DNA of 64,000 bases. Origin: Azonexus hydrophilus. GTDB taxonomy: Bacteria; Pseudomonadota; Gammaproteobacteria; Burkholderiales; Rhodocyclaceae. The stretch spans positions 434,001 to 498,000 of the forward strand of contig NZ_MTHD01000001.1 in assembly GCF_001956855.1 (NCBI RefSeq), given 5' to 3'. Of the stretch, positions 54,317 to 63,998 are shown piece by piece. Below the pieces are notes generated by a model, which was given only the letters and a program-made list of their open reading frames with translations, was not told the DNA's origin and did not search any database. Made by a program: the position numbers and the translations under genes. Position 1 is the stretch's first letter. Each line of letters opens with the position of its first letter.

Positions 54317-54390
54317 AAGTTCTCTACGCAATAAACCGCAGGGCAAGGAATCACGGCTGCTTCCAAGCTCTCGCAGACGAGGAGTAAAAC

Positions 54391-54504
54391 ATGAAAGTGC
54401 AACCTTCAGTGAAGCGCGTTTGCCGCAATTGCAAGGTGATCCGTCGCAAGGGTGTCGTTCGCGTCATTTGCAAGGATCCGCGTCACAAACAGCGCCAGGG
54501 TTAA
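54391..54504 (+). CDS. rpmJ: 50S ribosomal protein L36 (zinc-binding form)
   Basis: A 37-residue gene: [20 protein letters not shown] then [17 protein letters not shown]. Zinc ligands C11, C14, C27 and H32 are all present. A GAGGAGT site lies before the ATG. Confidence 0.97.
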   Translation: MKVQPSVKRVCRNCKVIRRKGVVRVICKDPRHKQRQG

Positions 54505-54554
54505 TTCCTGACGAAGTCGGCATTCGTTAATTTTAGAAATATTGGAGTGAGTCA

Positions 54555-54917
54555 ATGGCCCGTATTGCAGGGGTAAACATTCCGAACCATCAGCATGCCT
54601 GTATCGCCCTCACGGCGATTTATGGCATCGGCCGTACCCGCGCACAGAAGATCTGTGACGCGGCCGGTGTTGGTCGTACCACGAAAATGAAGGACATTTC
54701 CGATACGGATATGGACCGTCTGCGTGATGAAGTGGCGAAGTTCACCGTCGAAGGTGATCTGCGTCGCGAAGTCACGATGAACATCAAGCGCCTGATGGAC
54801 CTCGGTTGCTACCGTGGTCTGCGTCACCGCAAGGGCTTGCCCTGCCGCGGTCAGCGTACCAAGACCAATGCACGTACCCGCAAGGGCCCGCGCAAGGCCA
54901 TTGCTGGCAAGAAGTAA
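54555..54917 (+). CDS. rpsM: 30S ribosomal protein S13
   Basis: 120 residues at the 30S head, contacting P-site t[23 protein letters not shown] and the basic tail [10 protein letters not shown] match. First gene of the alpha cluster. Confidence 0.98.
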   Translation: MARIAGVNIPNHQHACIALTAIYGIGRTRAQKICDAAGVGRTTKMKDISDTDMDRLRDEVAKFTVEGDLRREVTMNIKRLMDLGCYRGLRHRKGLPCRGQRTKTNARTRKGPRKAIAGKK

Positions 54918-54929
54918 TAGGGACTGAAC

Positions 54930-55319
54930 ATGGCCAAGACTGCTACCAAAGTTCGCAAGAAGGTTAAGAAGAACGTTGCCGAGGGCATTGCCCACATTCA
55001 CGCTTCGTTCAACAACACCATCATCACCATTACCGATCGCCAGGGCAACGCGCTGTCGTGGGCAACTTCCGGCGGTGCCGGTTTCCGCGGTTCGCGGAAG
55101 TCCACCCCGTTCGCTGCCCAGGTCGCTGCGGAAGCTGCCGGCAAAGCCGCGCAGGAATGTGGCGTTAAGAATCTGGAAGTGCGCATCAAGGGCCCAGGCC
55201 CGGGCCGCGAATCTTCTGTCCGTGCGCTGAATGCACTGGGCATGAAGATCACCGCGATTTCCGACGTGACGCCGGTGCCGCACAACGGCTGCCGTCCGCC
55301 CAAGAAGCGCCGCATCTAA
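54930..55319 (+). CDS. rpsK: 30S ribosomal protein S11
   Basis: 129 residues on the platform. [20 protein letters not shown] and [17 protein letters not shown] are signatures. Confidence 0.98.
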   Translation: MAKTATKVRKKVKKNVAEGIAHIHASFNNTIITITDRQGNALSWATSGGAGFRGSRKSTPFAAQVAAEAAGKAAQECGVKNLEVRIKGPGPGRESSVRALNALGMKITAISDVTPVPHNGCRPPKKRRI

Positions 55320-55331
55320 GGAGAAAGACAA

Positions 55332-55961
55332 GTGGCTCGTAATCTCGATCCGAAATGCCGTCAGTGCCGCCGCGAAGGCGAAAAGCTGTTCCTGAAGGGC
55401 GAAAAGTGTTTTACCGACAAGTGTGCCATCGAGCGTCGCTCGTACGCACCGGGTCAGCATGGCCAGAAGTCTGGCGCCCGTCTCTCCGACTACGGCGTCC
55501 ACCTGCGTGCCAAGCAGAAGATCCGTCGCGTTTATGGCGTTCTTGAAGGCCAGTTCCGTCGCACCTTTGCCGAAGCTGACCGCCGCAAGGGCCAGACCGG
55601 TGAAAACCTGCTGCAGTTGCTGGAAGCCCGCCTGGACTCCGTCGCCTACCGCATGGGTTTTGGTGCTTCGCGCACTGAATCCCGTCAGATCGTCCGTCAC
55701 AACGGCGTTCTGGTTAACGGCAAGCGCGTGAATATTCCTTCCTACCTCGTCAAGCCGGGTGATGTTGTCCAGCTGACCGATCGTTCCCGCGCTTCCCTGC
55801 GTTGCAAGGCCGCTCTCGAAGCTGCCGAAGCACGTGGCTTCCCGGAATGGATTTCTGTCGATGTCAAGGAAGGCAAGGGCACGTTCAAGGCCATGCCGCA
55901 GCGCTCGGAGCTGCCGGCAACCCTGAACGAAGGTCTGGTCATCGAACTTTATTCGAAGTAA
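55332..55961 (+). CDS. rpsD: 30S ribosomal protein S4 (zinc-binding form)
   Basis: 209 residues, 30S assembly initiator with an S4 RNA-binding domain. The start is GTG at 55332. The N-terminus has C9, C12, C26 and C31 (CRQC then CFTDKC), the zinc-finger form known from Bacillus S4 rather than the E. coli form. In E. coli S4 represses the alpha operon. Confidence 0.97.
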   Translation: MARNLDPKCRQCRREGEKLFLKGEKCFTDKCAIERRSYAPGQHGQKSGARLSDYGVHLRAKQKIRRVYGVLEGQFRRTFAEADRRKGQTGENLLQLLEARLDSVAYRMGFGASRTESRQIVRHNGVLVNGKRVNIPSYLVKPGDVVQLTDRSRASLRCKAALEAAEARGFPEWISVDVKEGKGTFKAMPQRSELPATLNEGLVIELYSK

Positions 55962-55985
55962 CCCGCAAGCAGAGGAATCAAGCCC

Positions 55986-56960
55986 ATGCAGAGCAGTGGA
56001 CTTCTTAAGCCCCGCATCATCGACGTGCAGAGTGTTTCGCCGGTCGAAGCCAAGGTTGTCATGGAGCCGTTTGAACGCGGTTTCGGACATACCCTCGGCA
56101 ACGCCCTGCGTCGCATCCTGCTGTCCTCGATGCCTGGCTACGCACCGACGGAAGTGTCGATCGACGGCGTGTTGCATGAATATTCGACTATCGACGGTGT
56201 TCAGGAAGATGTCGTTGACATCCTTTTGAACCTCAAGGGAATCGTCTTCAAGCTGCATAACCGTGAAGTCGTCACCCTGAAGCTGGCCAAGGAAGGCGAG
56301 GGCGTGATCCGTGCTGGCGATATCGAGTTGCCGCACGACGTCGAAATCATCAATCCGGAGCACGTCATTGCCCACCTTTCCACCGCCGGCAAGCTGTCGA
56401 TGGAAATCAAGGTCGAAAAAGGCCGTGGCTATGTTCCCGGTAACGTGCGCAATCTCGGCGATGCCAAAACCATTGGTCAGCTCGTGCTGGACGCCTCGTT
56501 CAGCCCGGTTCGTCGCGTTGCCTACTCGGTCGAGAATGCCCGGGTCGAACAGCGTACCGATCTGGACAAGCTGATTGTCGATATTGAAACCAACGGCGTT
56601 GTCGAGCCGGAAGAAGCGATCCGTTACGCAGCCCGCGTACTGATCGAGCAACTGTCGGTCTTCGCTGACCTGGAAGGTACGGCACCCGTTGCCGAGGCTT
56701 CCAAGCCGGCTCAGGTCGACCCGGTGCTGCTTCGTCCGGTCGATGATCTCGAACTGACGGTTCGTTCTGCGAACTGCCTCAAGGCCGAGAACATCTACTA
56801 CATCGGCGACCTGATCCAGCGCACCGAAAATGAGCTGCTGAAGACGCCGAATCTGGGTCGCAAGTCGCTCAACGAAATCAAGGAAGTTCTTGCCGCGCGT
56901 GGTCTCACGCTGGGCATGAAACTGGAAAACTGGCCGCCCGCCGGTCTGGAGAAGGCGTAA
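55986..56960 (+). CDS. rpoA: RNA polymerase alpha subunit
   Basis: 324 residues: N-terminal assembly domain ([20 protein letters not shown]), linker, and the C-terminal domain that binds UP elements and activators ([36 protein letters not shown]). The ATG lies 24 bp after rpsD. Confidence 0.98.
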   Translation: MQSSGLLKPRIIDVQSVSPVEAKVVMEPFERGFGHTLGNALRRILLSSMPGYAPTEVSIDGVLHEYSTIDGVQEDVVDILLNLKGIVFKLHNREVVTLKLAKEGEGVIRAGDIELPHDVEIINPEHVIAHLSTAGKLSMEIKVEKGRGYVPGNVRNLGDAKTIGQLVLDASFSPVRRVAYSVENARVEQRTDLDKLIVDIETNGVVEPEEAIRYAARVLIEQLSVFADLEGTAPVAEASKPAQVDPVLLRPVDDLELTVRSANCLKAENIYYIGDLIQRTENELLKTPNLGRKSLNEIKEVLAARGLTLGMKLENWPPAGLEKA

Positions 56961-57017
56961 GCCTTTTCCCGATCCGGGCAGTCAAGGGACGCCTGCAGAA
57001 CATAGAAAGGATTAACC

Positions 57018-57419
57018 ATGCGTCACCGCAATGGACTTCGCAAACTGAACCGTACCACCAGCCATCGCCTGGCGATGCTGCGCAACATGACCGTTTCCCT
57101 GCTCCGTCACGAGGCCATCAAGACCACGTTGCCGAAGGCCAAGGAACTGCGTCGTGTCGTCGAGCCGATGATCACGCTTGGCAAGAACCCGTCGCTGGCC
57201 AACAAGCGCCTGGCGTTCGATCGCCTGCGTGACCGCGAGATCGTCGTCAAGCTGTTTGCTGAAATCGGCCCGCGCTATGCAACCCGTCCGGGTGGCTACC
57301 TGCGCATCCTGAAGTGCGGTTTCCGCGTTGGCGACAACGCACCGATGGCTTTCGTCGAATTGCTCGATCGCCCGGAACCCACCGAAGCGGTTGAAATTGC
57401 CGACGAAGCTGCCGAGTAA
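57018..57419 (+). CDS. rplQ: 50S ribosomal protein L17
   Basis: 133 residues ([20 protein letters not shown]), near the tunnel exit. Last gene of the alpha operon; a strong terminator follows. Confidence 0.98.
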   Translation: MRHRNGLRKLNRTTSHRLAMLRNMTVSLLRHEAIKTTLPKAKELRRVVEPMITLGKNPSLANKRLAFDRLRDREIVVKLFAEIGPRYATRPGGYLRILKCGFRVGDNAPMAFVELLDRPEPTEAVEIADEAAE

Positions 57420-57432
57420 TCGACGCTTCATC

Positions 57433-57460
57433 AAAAAAGGCCGGGTTTCCGGCCTTTTTT
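57433..57460. terminator. Bidirectional terminator after rplQ
   Basis: AAAAAAGGCCGG and CCGGCCTTTTTT form a perfect 12-bp stem with a GTTT loop and T runs on both strands, between convergent genes. Confidence 0.92.
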
Positions 57461-57488
57461 TTCGTCTGTCACATCTGATCAGTTTTGC

Positions 57489-59027
57489 TCATGGGCAGTC
57501 GATGATCATCAGCGAAACGTCGTCAGCCGCCGGAATTTCACCAAGATGTGCGGCGAGTGCGTCCTCGAGTGCAGCGAATCGATTCACTGGCAGGGTGTCG
57601 GCGATCGCTGCCAGCACCCCTGCCGATCCGAATTGCACCCCCTCTGCATTGGCGGCTTCCAGCAAGCCATCGGAGTACATGAGAAGCTGGCTGTCTGTGG
57701 TCCAGTCGAAGCAGCGCGGCTTGATCTCGATCTGGTCGCTGTCGAGGATGCCCAGCGCCAGATTCTCCGAGGCGAAGCGGTCGGTCGGGTGGCCCTGGGC
57801 ATTGATCAGATAGGCCTCCGGTGTTCCGCCGATCCAGATTTCACCTGACAGGCTGATTTCATCCAGGCAGACTACGGTCGCCGCGACGAAACGTCCGACC
57901 GGCATCGATTCCCGCAATTGCTGATTCATTTCAATGATCAGTTCGCGGATGGTGCGATTCAGACGTGTCATCCGGTAGAACAATGCCAGTACCGGTAGGA
58001 CACTGATTGCTGCCGGCAGGCCATGTCCTGTTGCGTCGGCGAGCAGGGCATAAAATCGGCCTTCCGGCGAGCGTGAGGCGGCGACGATGTCGCCGCTGAA
58101 GTTCTCCGTTGCCGTCACCTTGTAGCGAAGGCGCGGATCGCGCAGGCCGGGGCGGTGCAGCAGTTTTTCCATCAGCCGTATGGCCAGTTGTTGCTCATTC
58201 TGGCTGTGATCGAAATACGCTTGCAGCAAGGTCGCATTCTGTTGGAGCTGGATTTCCGAGCGCTTGCGTTCCGAAATGTCACGGATGACGCCAACGAACA
58301 GTCGCTCCTGGTCAATGCATACCTCGGATACACCAATCTCGACCGGAAACTGCTGTCCATCCCGCCGGACAGCTATGCCCTCGCGGTCGCGTCCCTTGAA
58401 TGTAGCAAGCTTGCAACTGCTCCCGTTCCTGCCTTCCGCATCGCTACCGGTGAAGATTTCCGGCAGCAACTGGGTCACGGGCTGGCCGATCATCTCTCTG
58501 GATGGTCGGCCGAAAATACGCTCCGTAGCCTGGTTGACCGTAAGAATCTGGCCGTTGGTGTCGGCGGTGACGATTGCATCGAGGACGTTGTCCGAAATTG
58601 CCCGTAACCTTTCCAGGGCGACCGCTGCACTCTGCTGCATGGTCAGGGAGCGCTGCATCGAGCGCAGCTTGGCTTCGAGGACGACGAAATTGATCGGTTT
58701 GGTCAGGTAGTCGTCGGCGCCGGCTTCGAGTCCTTCGACCAGGTTTTCGTCGCGATTCAGTGCCGACAGGAAGATGATGGGTACCCACTTGTCGCGACAG
58801 GCCGCCTTGATCCGCCGTGCCGCCTCGAAACCATCCATGACCGGCATCATGATGTCGAGCAGGACCAGATCCGGCTGCAACTGCTCGAAGCGCTGCACGG
58901 CCTGCTCGCCGTTCTCGGCGAGGATGACATCGTGCCCGAGTTTTTTCAGGAAGACCTGCAATATGTGCAGGTTGGTGCGGTTGTCATCTACCGCGAGAAC
59001 GCTCATCTTGTCGAATGCGGTGTTCAT
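57489..59027 (-). CDS. Response regulator with REC, PAS and PP2C (SpoIIE/RsbU-type) phosphatase domains
   Basis: 512 residues. REC domain at 8-125 with acidic DD14-15, phosphoacceptor D58 (LVLLDIMMP), S88 and K110. PAS domain about 145-270. C-terminal PP2C-type serine phosphatase with metal-binding Asp in FSGDIVA, LLADATGHG, YSDGLLEA and AADDVSLM. Such proteins dephosphorylate anti-anti-sigma factors in partner-switching pathways; no partner is in the window. The start at 59027 (MNTAFDKMSVLAVDD) is preferred; MSVLAVDD at 59006 is possible. Confidence 0.92.
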   Translation of the reverse strand: MNTAFDKMSVLAVDDNRTNLHILQVFLKKLGHDVILAENGEQAVQRFEQLQPDLVLLDIMMPVMDGFEAARRIKAACRDKWVPIIFLSALNRDENLVEGLEAGADDYLTKPINFVVLEAKLRSMQRSLTMQQSAAVALERLRAISDNVLDAIVTADTNGQILTVNQATERIFGRPSREMIGQPVTQLLPEIFTGSDAEGRNGSSCKLATFKGRDREGIAVRRDGQQFPVEIGVSEVCIDQERLFVGVIRDISERKRSEIQLQQNATLLQAYFDHSQNEQQLAIRLMEKLLHRPGLRDPRLRYKVTATENFSGDIVAASRSPEGRFYALLADATGHGLPAAISVLPVLALFYRMTRLNRTIRELIIEMNQQLRESMPVGRFVAATVVCLDEISLSGEIWIGGTPEAYLINAQGHPTDRFASENLALGILDSDQIEIKPRCFDWTTDSQLLMYSDGLLEAANAEGVQFGSAGVLAAIADTLPVNRFAALEDALAAHLGEIPAADDVSLMIIDCP

Positions 59028-59120
59028 CGTTACTGGCCTGTTTCTGTCGGGAAGCCAATCATCACGAGAGCGGTCTCTACACTGATGTTGCAACGGAAAG
59101 GATCTGCTCCCGGAACGGCA

Positions 59121-60950
59121 TCATCCTACCACGGCGGCAATGGCTTGCCCGCGCTCGTCCTGAATTTCACGTTGCTGGAGGAACCACATCCTGGCGTATT
59201 CGCCATCATTCGCCAACAGCGCCGCGTGGGTGCCACTTTCGACGATGCTGCCGTCGCTGATGACCAGGATGCAGTCGGCGTTCATGACCGTGGATAGCCG
59301 GTGAGCGATGGTCAGCGTGGTGCGTCCGCGCGCTGCCAGTTCAAGCTCGCGCTGGATGGCGCGCTCGGTCGCTGAATCCAGTGCCGAGGTGGCTTCGTCG
59401 AAAATCAGTATCGGCGGATTTTTCAACAGCGCACGGGCAATGGCGACACGCTGTTTTTCGCCGCCGGATAGTTTCAGCCCGCGCTCGCCAACGCGCGTTT
59501 CGTATTTGTCCGGCAGTGACTCGATGAAATCATGCAGGCTGGCCGCGCGGGCTGCTGCCAGAACTTCCTCGAGGCTGGCCTCGGGGCGGCCGTAACGGAT
59601 GTTGTAGAGAATCGAGTCGTTGAACAACACGGTGTCCTGCGGCACGATGCCGATGGCCGAACGCAGGCTGTGCTGGGTCAGTTGCCGCAGATCGTGGCCG
59701 TTGATCCGGATGGCGCCACCGGTGACATCGTAGAAGCGGTAGAGCAGGCGCGACAGCGTGGATTTCCCGGCGCCGGAATGACCGACGACGGCCAGTGTGT
59801 GACCGGCCGGGATCGTGAAACTGACATGGCGGAGAATCTGCCGATTTGGCTCGTAACCGAAGTCGACCGCAGCAAACTCGATCGCCATGGCGCGTTCGGC
59901 GGGCAGGTCGTGGGCGTCGGCGGCATCGGCGATCTCGCGGTTTTCCTTGAGCAGACCGAACATGCGTTCGATATCGGTCAGTGCCTGGCGGATTTCGCGA
60001 TAGACGATGCCGAGAAAGTTGAGCGGCATGTAGAGCTGGATCAGGAAGGCATTGACCAGTACCAGATCGCCAATGGTCATCGTGCCTTCGACGACGCCGT
60101 GGGCGGCACGCCACATCATCGCTGTCACGCCCAGGGCAATGATGGCTTGCTGGCCGAGGTTGAGGAAGGCCAGCGTTGTCTGGCTGCGCGTGCTGGCGTC
60201 CTCCAGCTTCAGCAGTTGCTCGTCGTAGCGCCGTGCTTCCCAGGCCTCGTTGTTGAAATACTTGACCGTTTCGTAGTTGAGCAGGCTGTCCACCGCACGT
60301 GTATTGGCCGCCGAGTCGTTTTCGTTGACAGCACGCCGGATGGCAATGCGCCAGTTGCTGACCTTGACGGTAAACACCACGTAGGCGAGCAACGAAGCAG
60401 CGGTGATCAGCACGAAACCGATGTCGTACTGAACGAAGAGGATGACGAGGACCAGGGTGATTTCGATCAGTGTCGGCAGGATCGAATACAGCGTGTAGGA
60501 AATCAGGCTGGAGATTGAACGCGTGCCGCGCTCGACATCGCGCGAGATGCCGCCGGTCTGGCGCTCCAGGTGGAAGCGCAGCGACAGCGCATGGAGATGG
60601 CGAAAGACCTCCAGCGCCACCTGCCGGATGGCGCGCTGGGTCACCCGGGCAAACAGGATCTCGCGCAATTCCGTGAACAGCGAGTTGGAAAACCGCAGAG
60701 CACCGTACAGCGCCAGCAGCAGTACCGGCAGCGCCAGCACTTCGCCGGACATGCCGTCGATCATGTCCTTGAAGACGAGCGGGACGCCGACGTTGGCCAG
60801 CTTGGCGGTAATCAGGCAGAGCAACGCAGCGACAACGCGGAAGCGATACTGCCAGAGGTAGGGGAAGAGCGTGCGCAAGGTTTGCCAGACGTGGGTTTCC
60901 GGCAGCGGCTGGCCGGCCGGTGGCTTGGGTGACGCGGTGGCGCGACGCAT
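59121..60950 (-). CDS. ABC exporter of the Atm1/ABCB7 heavy-metal-tolerance family
   Basis: 609 residues: six-helix transmembrane domain, then an ATPase with Walker A GHSGAGKS, signature LSGGEKQR and Walker B ILIFDEATSALD. The stretch NYETVKYFNNEAWEARRYDE is the hallmark of Atm1/HMT1-like half-transporters, which export glutathione-linked metal or Fe-S-related compounds. The substrate is inferred. Its gene precedes the response regulator on the same strand with a 93-bp gap. Confidence 0.93.
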   Translation of the reverse strand: MRRATASPKPPAGQPLPETHVWQTLRTLFPYLWQYRFRVVAALLCLITAKLANVGVPLVFKDMIDGMSGEVLALPVLLLALYGALRFSNSLFTELREILFARVTQRAIRQVALEVFRHLHALSLRFHLERQTGGISRDVERGTRSISSLISYTLYSILPTLIEITLVLVILFVQYDIGFVLITAASLLAYVVFTVKVSNWRIAIRRAVNENDSAANTRAVDSLLNYETVKYFNNEAWEARRYDEQLLKLEDASTRSQTTLAFLNLGQQAIIALGVTAMMWRAAHGVVEGTMTIGDLVLVNAFLIQLYMPLNFLGIVYREIRQALTDIERMFGLLKENREIADAADAHDLPAERAMAIEFAAVDFGYEPNRQILRHVSFTIPAGHTLAVVGHSGAGKSTLSRLLYRFYDVTGGAIRINGHDLRQLTQHSLRSAIGIVPQDTVLFNDSILYNIRYGRPEASLEEVLAAARAASLHDFIESLPDKYETRVGERGLKLSGGEKQRVAIARALLKNPPILIFDEATSALDSATERAIQRELELAARGRTTLTIAHRLSTVMNADCILVISDGSIVESGTHAALLANDGEYARMWFLQQREIQDERGQAIAAVVG

Positions 60951-61043
60951 GGTGGCAGAAAATCCTTGGTGGGAAAGCGCGAGTATATGAAATGCGCCGG
61001 GTTTCCGGGAGAATCGTGGCTGTTATCTCTTGAAGGAAGTCGC

Positions 61044-61442
61044 ATGCAGTCTGAACCTGTCCAGTTGCCCGAACGCCAACCCGCACTGCGCGTCGTACCC
61101 ATGCCTGCCGACCTGAATCAGAACGGCGATGTTTTCGGCGGCTGGGTCATGGCTCAGGTCGATGTTGCCGGGGCCATACCCGCAATGCGGCGTGCGCGTG
61201 GCCGGGTCGCCACTGTTTCGGTGAACTCGTTCCAGTTCCGGCAGGCCATTTCCGTTGGTGATATCGTCAGCTTCTACGCCGAGATCGTCCATGTCGGCAG
61301 GACCTCGATCACCGTCTGTGTCGAGGTTTTTGCCGAGCGCAATCACGCTGATCCGATCACCGTCCGGGTTACCCAGGCGGAGCTGACCTATGTGGCGATA
61401 GACGAATCCGGCGGCAAGCGTGAAGTCCCCGCCGAAAAATGA
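61044..61442 (+). CDS. Acyl-CoA thioesterase (YciA-like hotdog protein)
   Basis: 132 residues with a single hotdog fold. PADLNQNGDVFGGWVMAQVD is the family signature, with the catalytic Asp region in the same stretch, and VNSFQFRQAISVGDIVSFYA follows. It hydrolyses acyl-CoA. GAAGGAAG precedes the ATG at 61044; longer in-frame starts lack a site. Confidence 0.9.
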   Translation: MQSEPVQLPERQPALRVVPMPADLNQNGDVFGGWVMAQVDVAGAIPAMRRARGRVATVSVNSFQFRQAISVGDIVSFYAEIVHVGRTSITVCVEVFAERNHADPITVRVTQAELTYVAIDESGGKREVPAEK

Positions 61443-61500
61443 GCAAAATGGAATAAAATCGCGCGGTTAAATAATTCCGAAGCCTTCGAGGAACGAAGCA

Positions 61501-62652
61501 ATGATCAAGACCACTATGCGTACCCTGCCTGCCCTGATGCTGCTGGCTTTTTCCGGCTTGGCGTCGGCTGCCGGTTTCCAGTCCCTGGAACAGAATGCCA
61601 GCGGGCTCGGGGTTGCCTACGCAGGCTCGGCAGCGATTGCCGATAATGCCAGCACCGTGTTTTACAACCCGGCCGGCATGACGCAGCTCGGCGGCTTCCA
61701 TTTTTCTGCCGGGGTTGTCGGCGTCAGCGAATCGCACAAGTTCCGCAGTGTCGCCGGCGTTTCCTCGGGTGGCGATGCAGGTGAGTCGGCGATGCTGCCG
61801 AATGCCTATCTGACCTGGCAGATCAATCCGCGTCTGAGCGCCGGCTTGGGTATTTCCCGTCCATTCCAGATGGCGACGGACTATAACGCCGGCTGGACAG
61901 GTGCTGCGGAAGGTATTGAGTCGGAAATCAGTACGGTCAATATCAACCCGGCGGTGGCTTACAAGGTCAACGACAAGCTGGCTCTCGGCTTCGGGTTGAA
62001 TTATCAGACCATGGATGTGCGCCTGACCGACAGCACCGCCTCCTTCAAGGCAGATGACGGCGCTGTGGGCTGGAATGTCGGCGCCTTGTTTACCCTGTCT
62101 CCGGCGATGCGCGTCGGGGTTGCCTATCGTTCCGGCATTGATTACAAACTCGAAGGTCGGCGCAACGGCGTTGCCGCCAAGGCCGATGTCGAGTTGCCCG
62201 GCGTTTTCACGCTGTCGGTCTGGCAACAGGTTTCTGATCGCTGGGAGGCGATGGGTGACCTGTCCTACACGCGCTGGAGTTCGGTTGATCGTGTCGCCGT
62301 AGTCAATCGCGCCACTGGCGCCGTGCTGGCCAACGAAGTCTTCAATGCCGACAATGCCTGGCGAATTGCCTGGGGCGCTGCCTACAAGATGAGCGATACC
62401 AGCAAGTTCAAGTTTGGCGTTGCCTATGATCGTTCGCCGGTGAGCGACAGCAATCGCAGCGTCCGTCTGCCGGATAACGACCGCCTCTGGCTGTCGCTTG
62501 GTGGTCAGTGGAAGTTCGGTCGTGCCAGTGTCATTGATGCCGGTTACGCCTATCGCTACATGCGGGATGCGAAAATTGCCGACGGTGCAGCGGTCGGCAA
62601 GTACGAGAGCGGTGCCCACGTGGTTGGCGTCCAGTACTCCGTCGGGTTCTAA
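61501..62652 (+). CDS. Outer-membrane porin of the OmpP1/FadL/TodX family
   Basis: 383 residues with a signal peptide ending in GLASA. The mature N-terminus AGFQSLEQNASGLGVAYAG and the motif DNASTVFYNPAGM are those of FadL-type long-chain fatty acid or hydrocarbon transporters; amphipathic strands follow and the C-terminus ends in Phe (VQYSVGF). The adjacent acyl-CoA thioesterase fits a fatty-acid theme. A GAGGAAC site precedes the ATG. Confidence 0.94.
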   Translation: MIKTTMRTLPALMLLAFSGLASAAGFQSLEQNASGLGVAYAGSAAIADNASTVFYNPAGMTQLGGFHFSAGVVGVSESHKFRSVAGVSSGGDAGESAMLPNAYLTWQINPRLSAGLGISRPFQMATDYNAGWTGAAEGIESEISTVNINPAVAYKVNDKLALGFGLNYQTMDVRLTDSTASFKADDGAVGWNVGALFTLSPAMRVGVAYRSGIDYKLEGRRNGVAAKADVELPGVFTLSVWQQVSDRWEAMGDLSYTRWSSVDRVAVVNRATGAVLANEVFNADNAWRIAWGAAYKMSDTSKFKFGVAYDRSPVSDSNRSVRLPDNDRLWLSLGGQWKFGRASVIDAGYAYRYMRDAKIADGAAVGKYESGAHVVGVQYSVGF

Positions 62653-62658
62653 GGGGTC

Positions 62659-63207
62659 GTGTTCGGAGCCGGCTTGCCCTCGCTTGAAATCGCCGGTCTG
62701 ACGATCGGCGTTCGCGAGGGTGTGCTTGCGCTGATTTTTCTCGTCGCGCTGTATATCGGCCTTGTGCTGTTCCGGATGCGGCGCCTGACCGGCCAGCCTC
62801 GATCAACTGAGGATCGTGAGCCGCCGCTTGTCGGTGCAGCAAGCCAGGATGTCGCTGCAAGCTCGCCGGAGCCAGCGGTTTCGCATTCCGATGACGAGGA
62901 TGCCGCTGCCTTTCAAATGACCTCGTCGCGGATGGCCAATGAACTGCTGAATGACGGCCTGGAGCGCGAACTGGCGCAATTGCGCAATGAAGTGGACATC
63001 ATGCGCGGTGAATTGTCGGCGCTGCGCGAGGACATGCTTCAGGAAATGGCGCACCTGCGGGCGACGCAAACCGTGTCACCGATCTATGGTGACGCGATGC
63101 AGATGGCCGCAGCGGGGTACGATGCAGCAATGATTGCCGAGCGCTGCGGGATTGCCCGTGCAGAAGCCGAGCTTGTCGTGGCGCTGGCACGCAGTCAGGT
63201 TCAGTGA
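62659..63207 (+). CDS. Membrane-anchored coiled-coil protein, DUF2802-like
   Basis: 182 residues. One N-terminal membrane helix (VLALIFLVALYIGLVLF), an acidic low-complexity linker, a coiled coil (ELAQLRNEVDIMRGELSALRED) and a C-terminal segment YDAAMIAERCGIARAEAELVVALAR that looks like a small helix-turn-helix, as in DUF2802 proteins. The start is GTG at 62659, seven bases after the porin stop. Function unknown. Confidence 0.78.
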   Translation: MFGAGLPSLEIAGLTIGVREGVLALIFLVALYIGLVLFRMRRLTGQPRSTEDREPPLVGAASQDVAASSPEPAVSHSDDEDAAAFQMTSSRMANELLNDGLERELAQLRNEVDIMRGELSALREDMLQEMAHLRATQTVSPIYGDAMQMAAAGYDAAMIAERCGIARAEAELVVALARSQVQ

Positions 63208-63215
63208 GGATGACG

Positions 63216-63989
63216 ATGCCGGAAAAGACCGAAACAACGGATGTGAGCCCCGATCTACGCAATCAGCTGGCCAAGCGCCTGGCGGTGGCGGGTGGTCTGG
63301 TGGCCATCCTGCTCGGCATGCTGGCCGTTTTCGATCATTTCTCTCAGCCGGCTGATGAACGGGAACTGCAGGTTTTTACCCAACCGGTTCCCGTTGCTCC
63401 GAAGAAAATGGTGACGCAGCCGGTAACGCCGGCGGAGATTGTGCCAGAGCCGACGACAGAACCGCTCGAGACAGCGGCCGTGGCGCCTGTCGCCGAAGCG
63501 GAAACGCCGCCACCTCCGGTGGTTGCAGCAGAGCCGGCGGCAGAACCCGCCCGGGTGCCCGCAGCCACAAACCGGTCCGCAGCACGCACTGCAACGCCGG
63601 CGAAAGAGCCCGCTGTGGTCCCGGAAATGACCTCTGCACCGCCCATTGCACCGACGCCGGTCGATCAGCCCAGCCGCAAACCGGTGCCGCCGACAGCTCG
63701 GGTGATCGAGTCCGTTCCTGCTTCGTCTCCCGCGCCGGTTGCTCCCGTCACGCCGGCCGGTGCGCCGCGGCTGTTCTCGGGCTTCGTGCTGCAGGCGGGA
63801 GTTTTTACCAGTGCCCAGCGTGCCGAGGAACTGCATGCCAAGCTGACCTTGAGCGGTGTGCCGTCGCAGATCGAGACCCGTGTTCAGGTCGGGCCGTTCA
63901 GGACGCGCAAGGAAGCCGCAGAGGCGCAGGCCAGACTGCACGAACTCGGTATCGACACCATCCTGGTGGCGCCGAAAAGCGCCCGCTAA
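63216..63989 (+). CDS. SPOR-domain membrane protein
   Basis: About 257 residues. A cytoplasmic N-terminus, one membrane helix (AVAGGLVAILLGMLAVFDHF), a long Pro/Ala/Glu-rich periplasmic linker and a C-terminal SPOR domain (FVLQAGVFTSAQRAEELHAKL through GPFRTRKEAAEAQARL), which binds denuded septal peptidoglycan. I prefer the ATG at 63216 (MPEKTETT) because GTGAGGA lies just upstream; GTG 63204 and ATG 63210 are in frame. The architecture resembles DedD/FtsN-like division proteins. Confidence 0.85.
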   Translation: MPEKTETTDVSPDLRNQLAKRLAVAGGLVAILLGMLAVFDHFSQPADERELQVFTQPVPVAPKKMVTQPVTPAEIVPEPTTEPLETAAVAPVAEAETPPPPVVAAEPAAEPARVPAATNRSAARTATPAKEPAVVPEMTSAPPIAPTPVDQPSRKPVPPTARVIESVPASSPAPVAPVTPAGAPRLFSGFVLQAGVFTSAQRAEELHAKLTLSGVPSQIETRVQVGPFRTRKEAAEAQARLHELGIDTILVAPKSAR

Positions 63990-63998
63990 GCGCTTTTT
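63975..63998 (+). terminator. Intrinsic terminator overlapping the SPOR gene stop codon
   Basis: AAAAGCGC (63975-63982) pairs with GCGCTTTT (63990-63997) across a 7-nt loop containing the stop codon, followed by more T. Confidence 0.75.
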
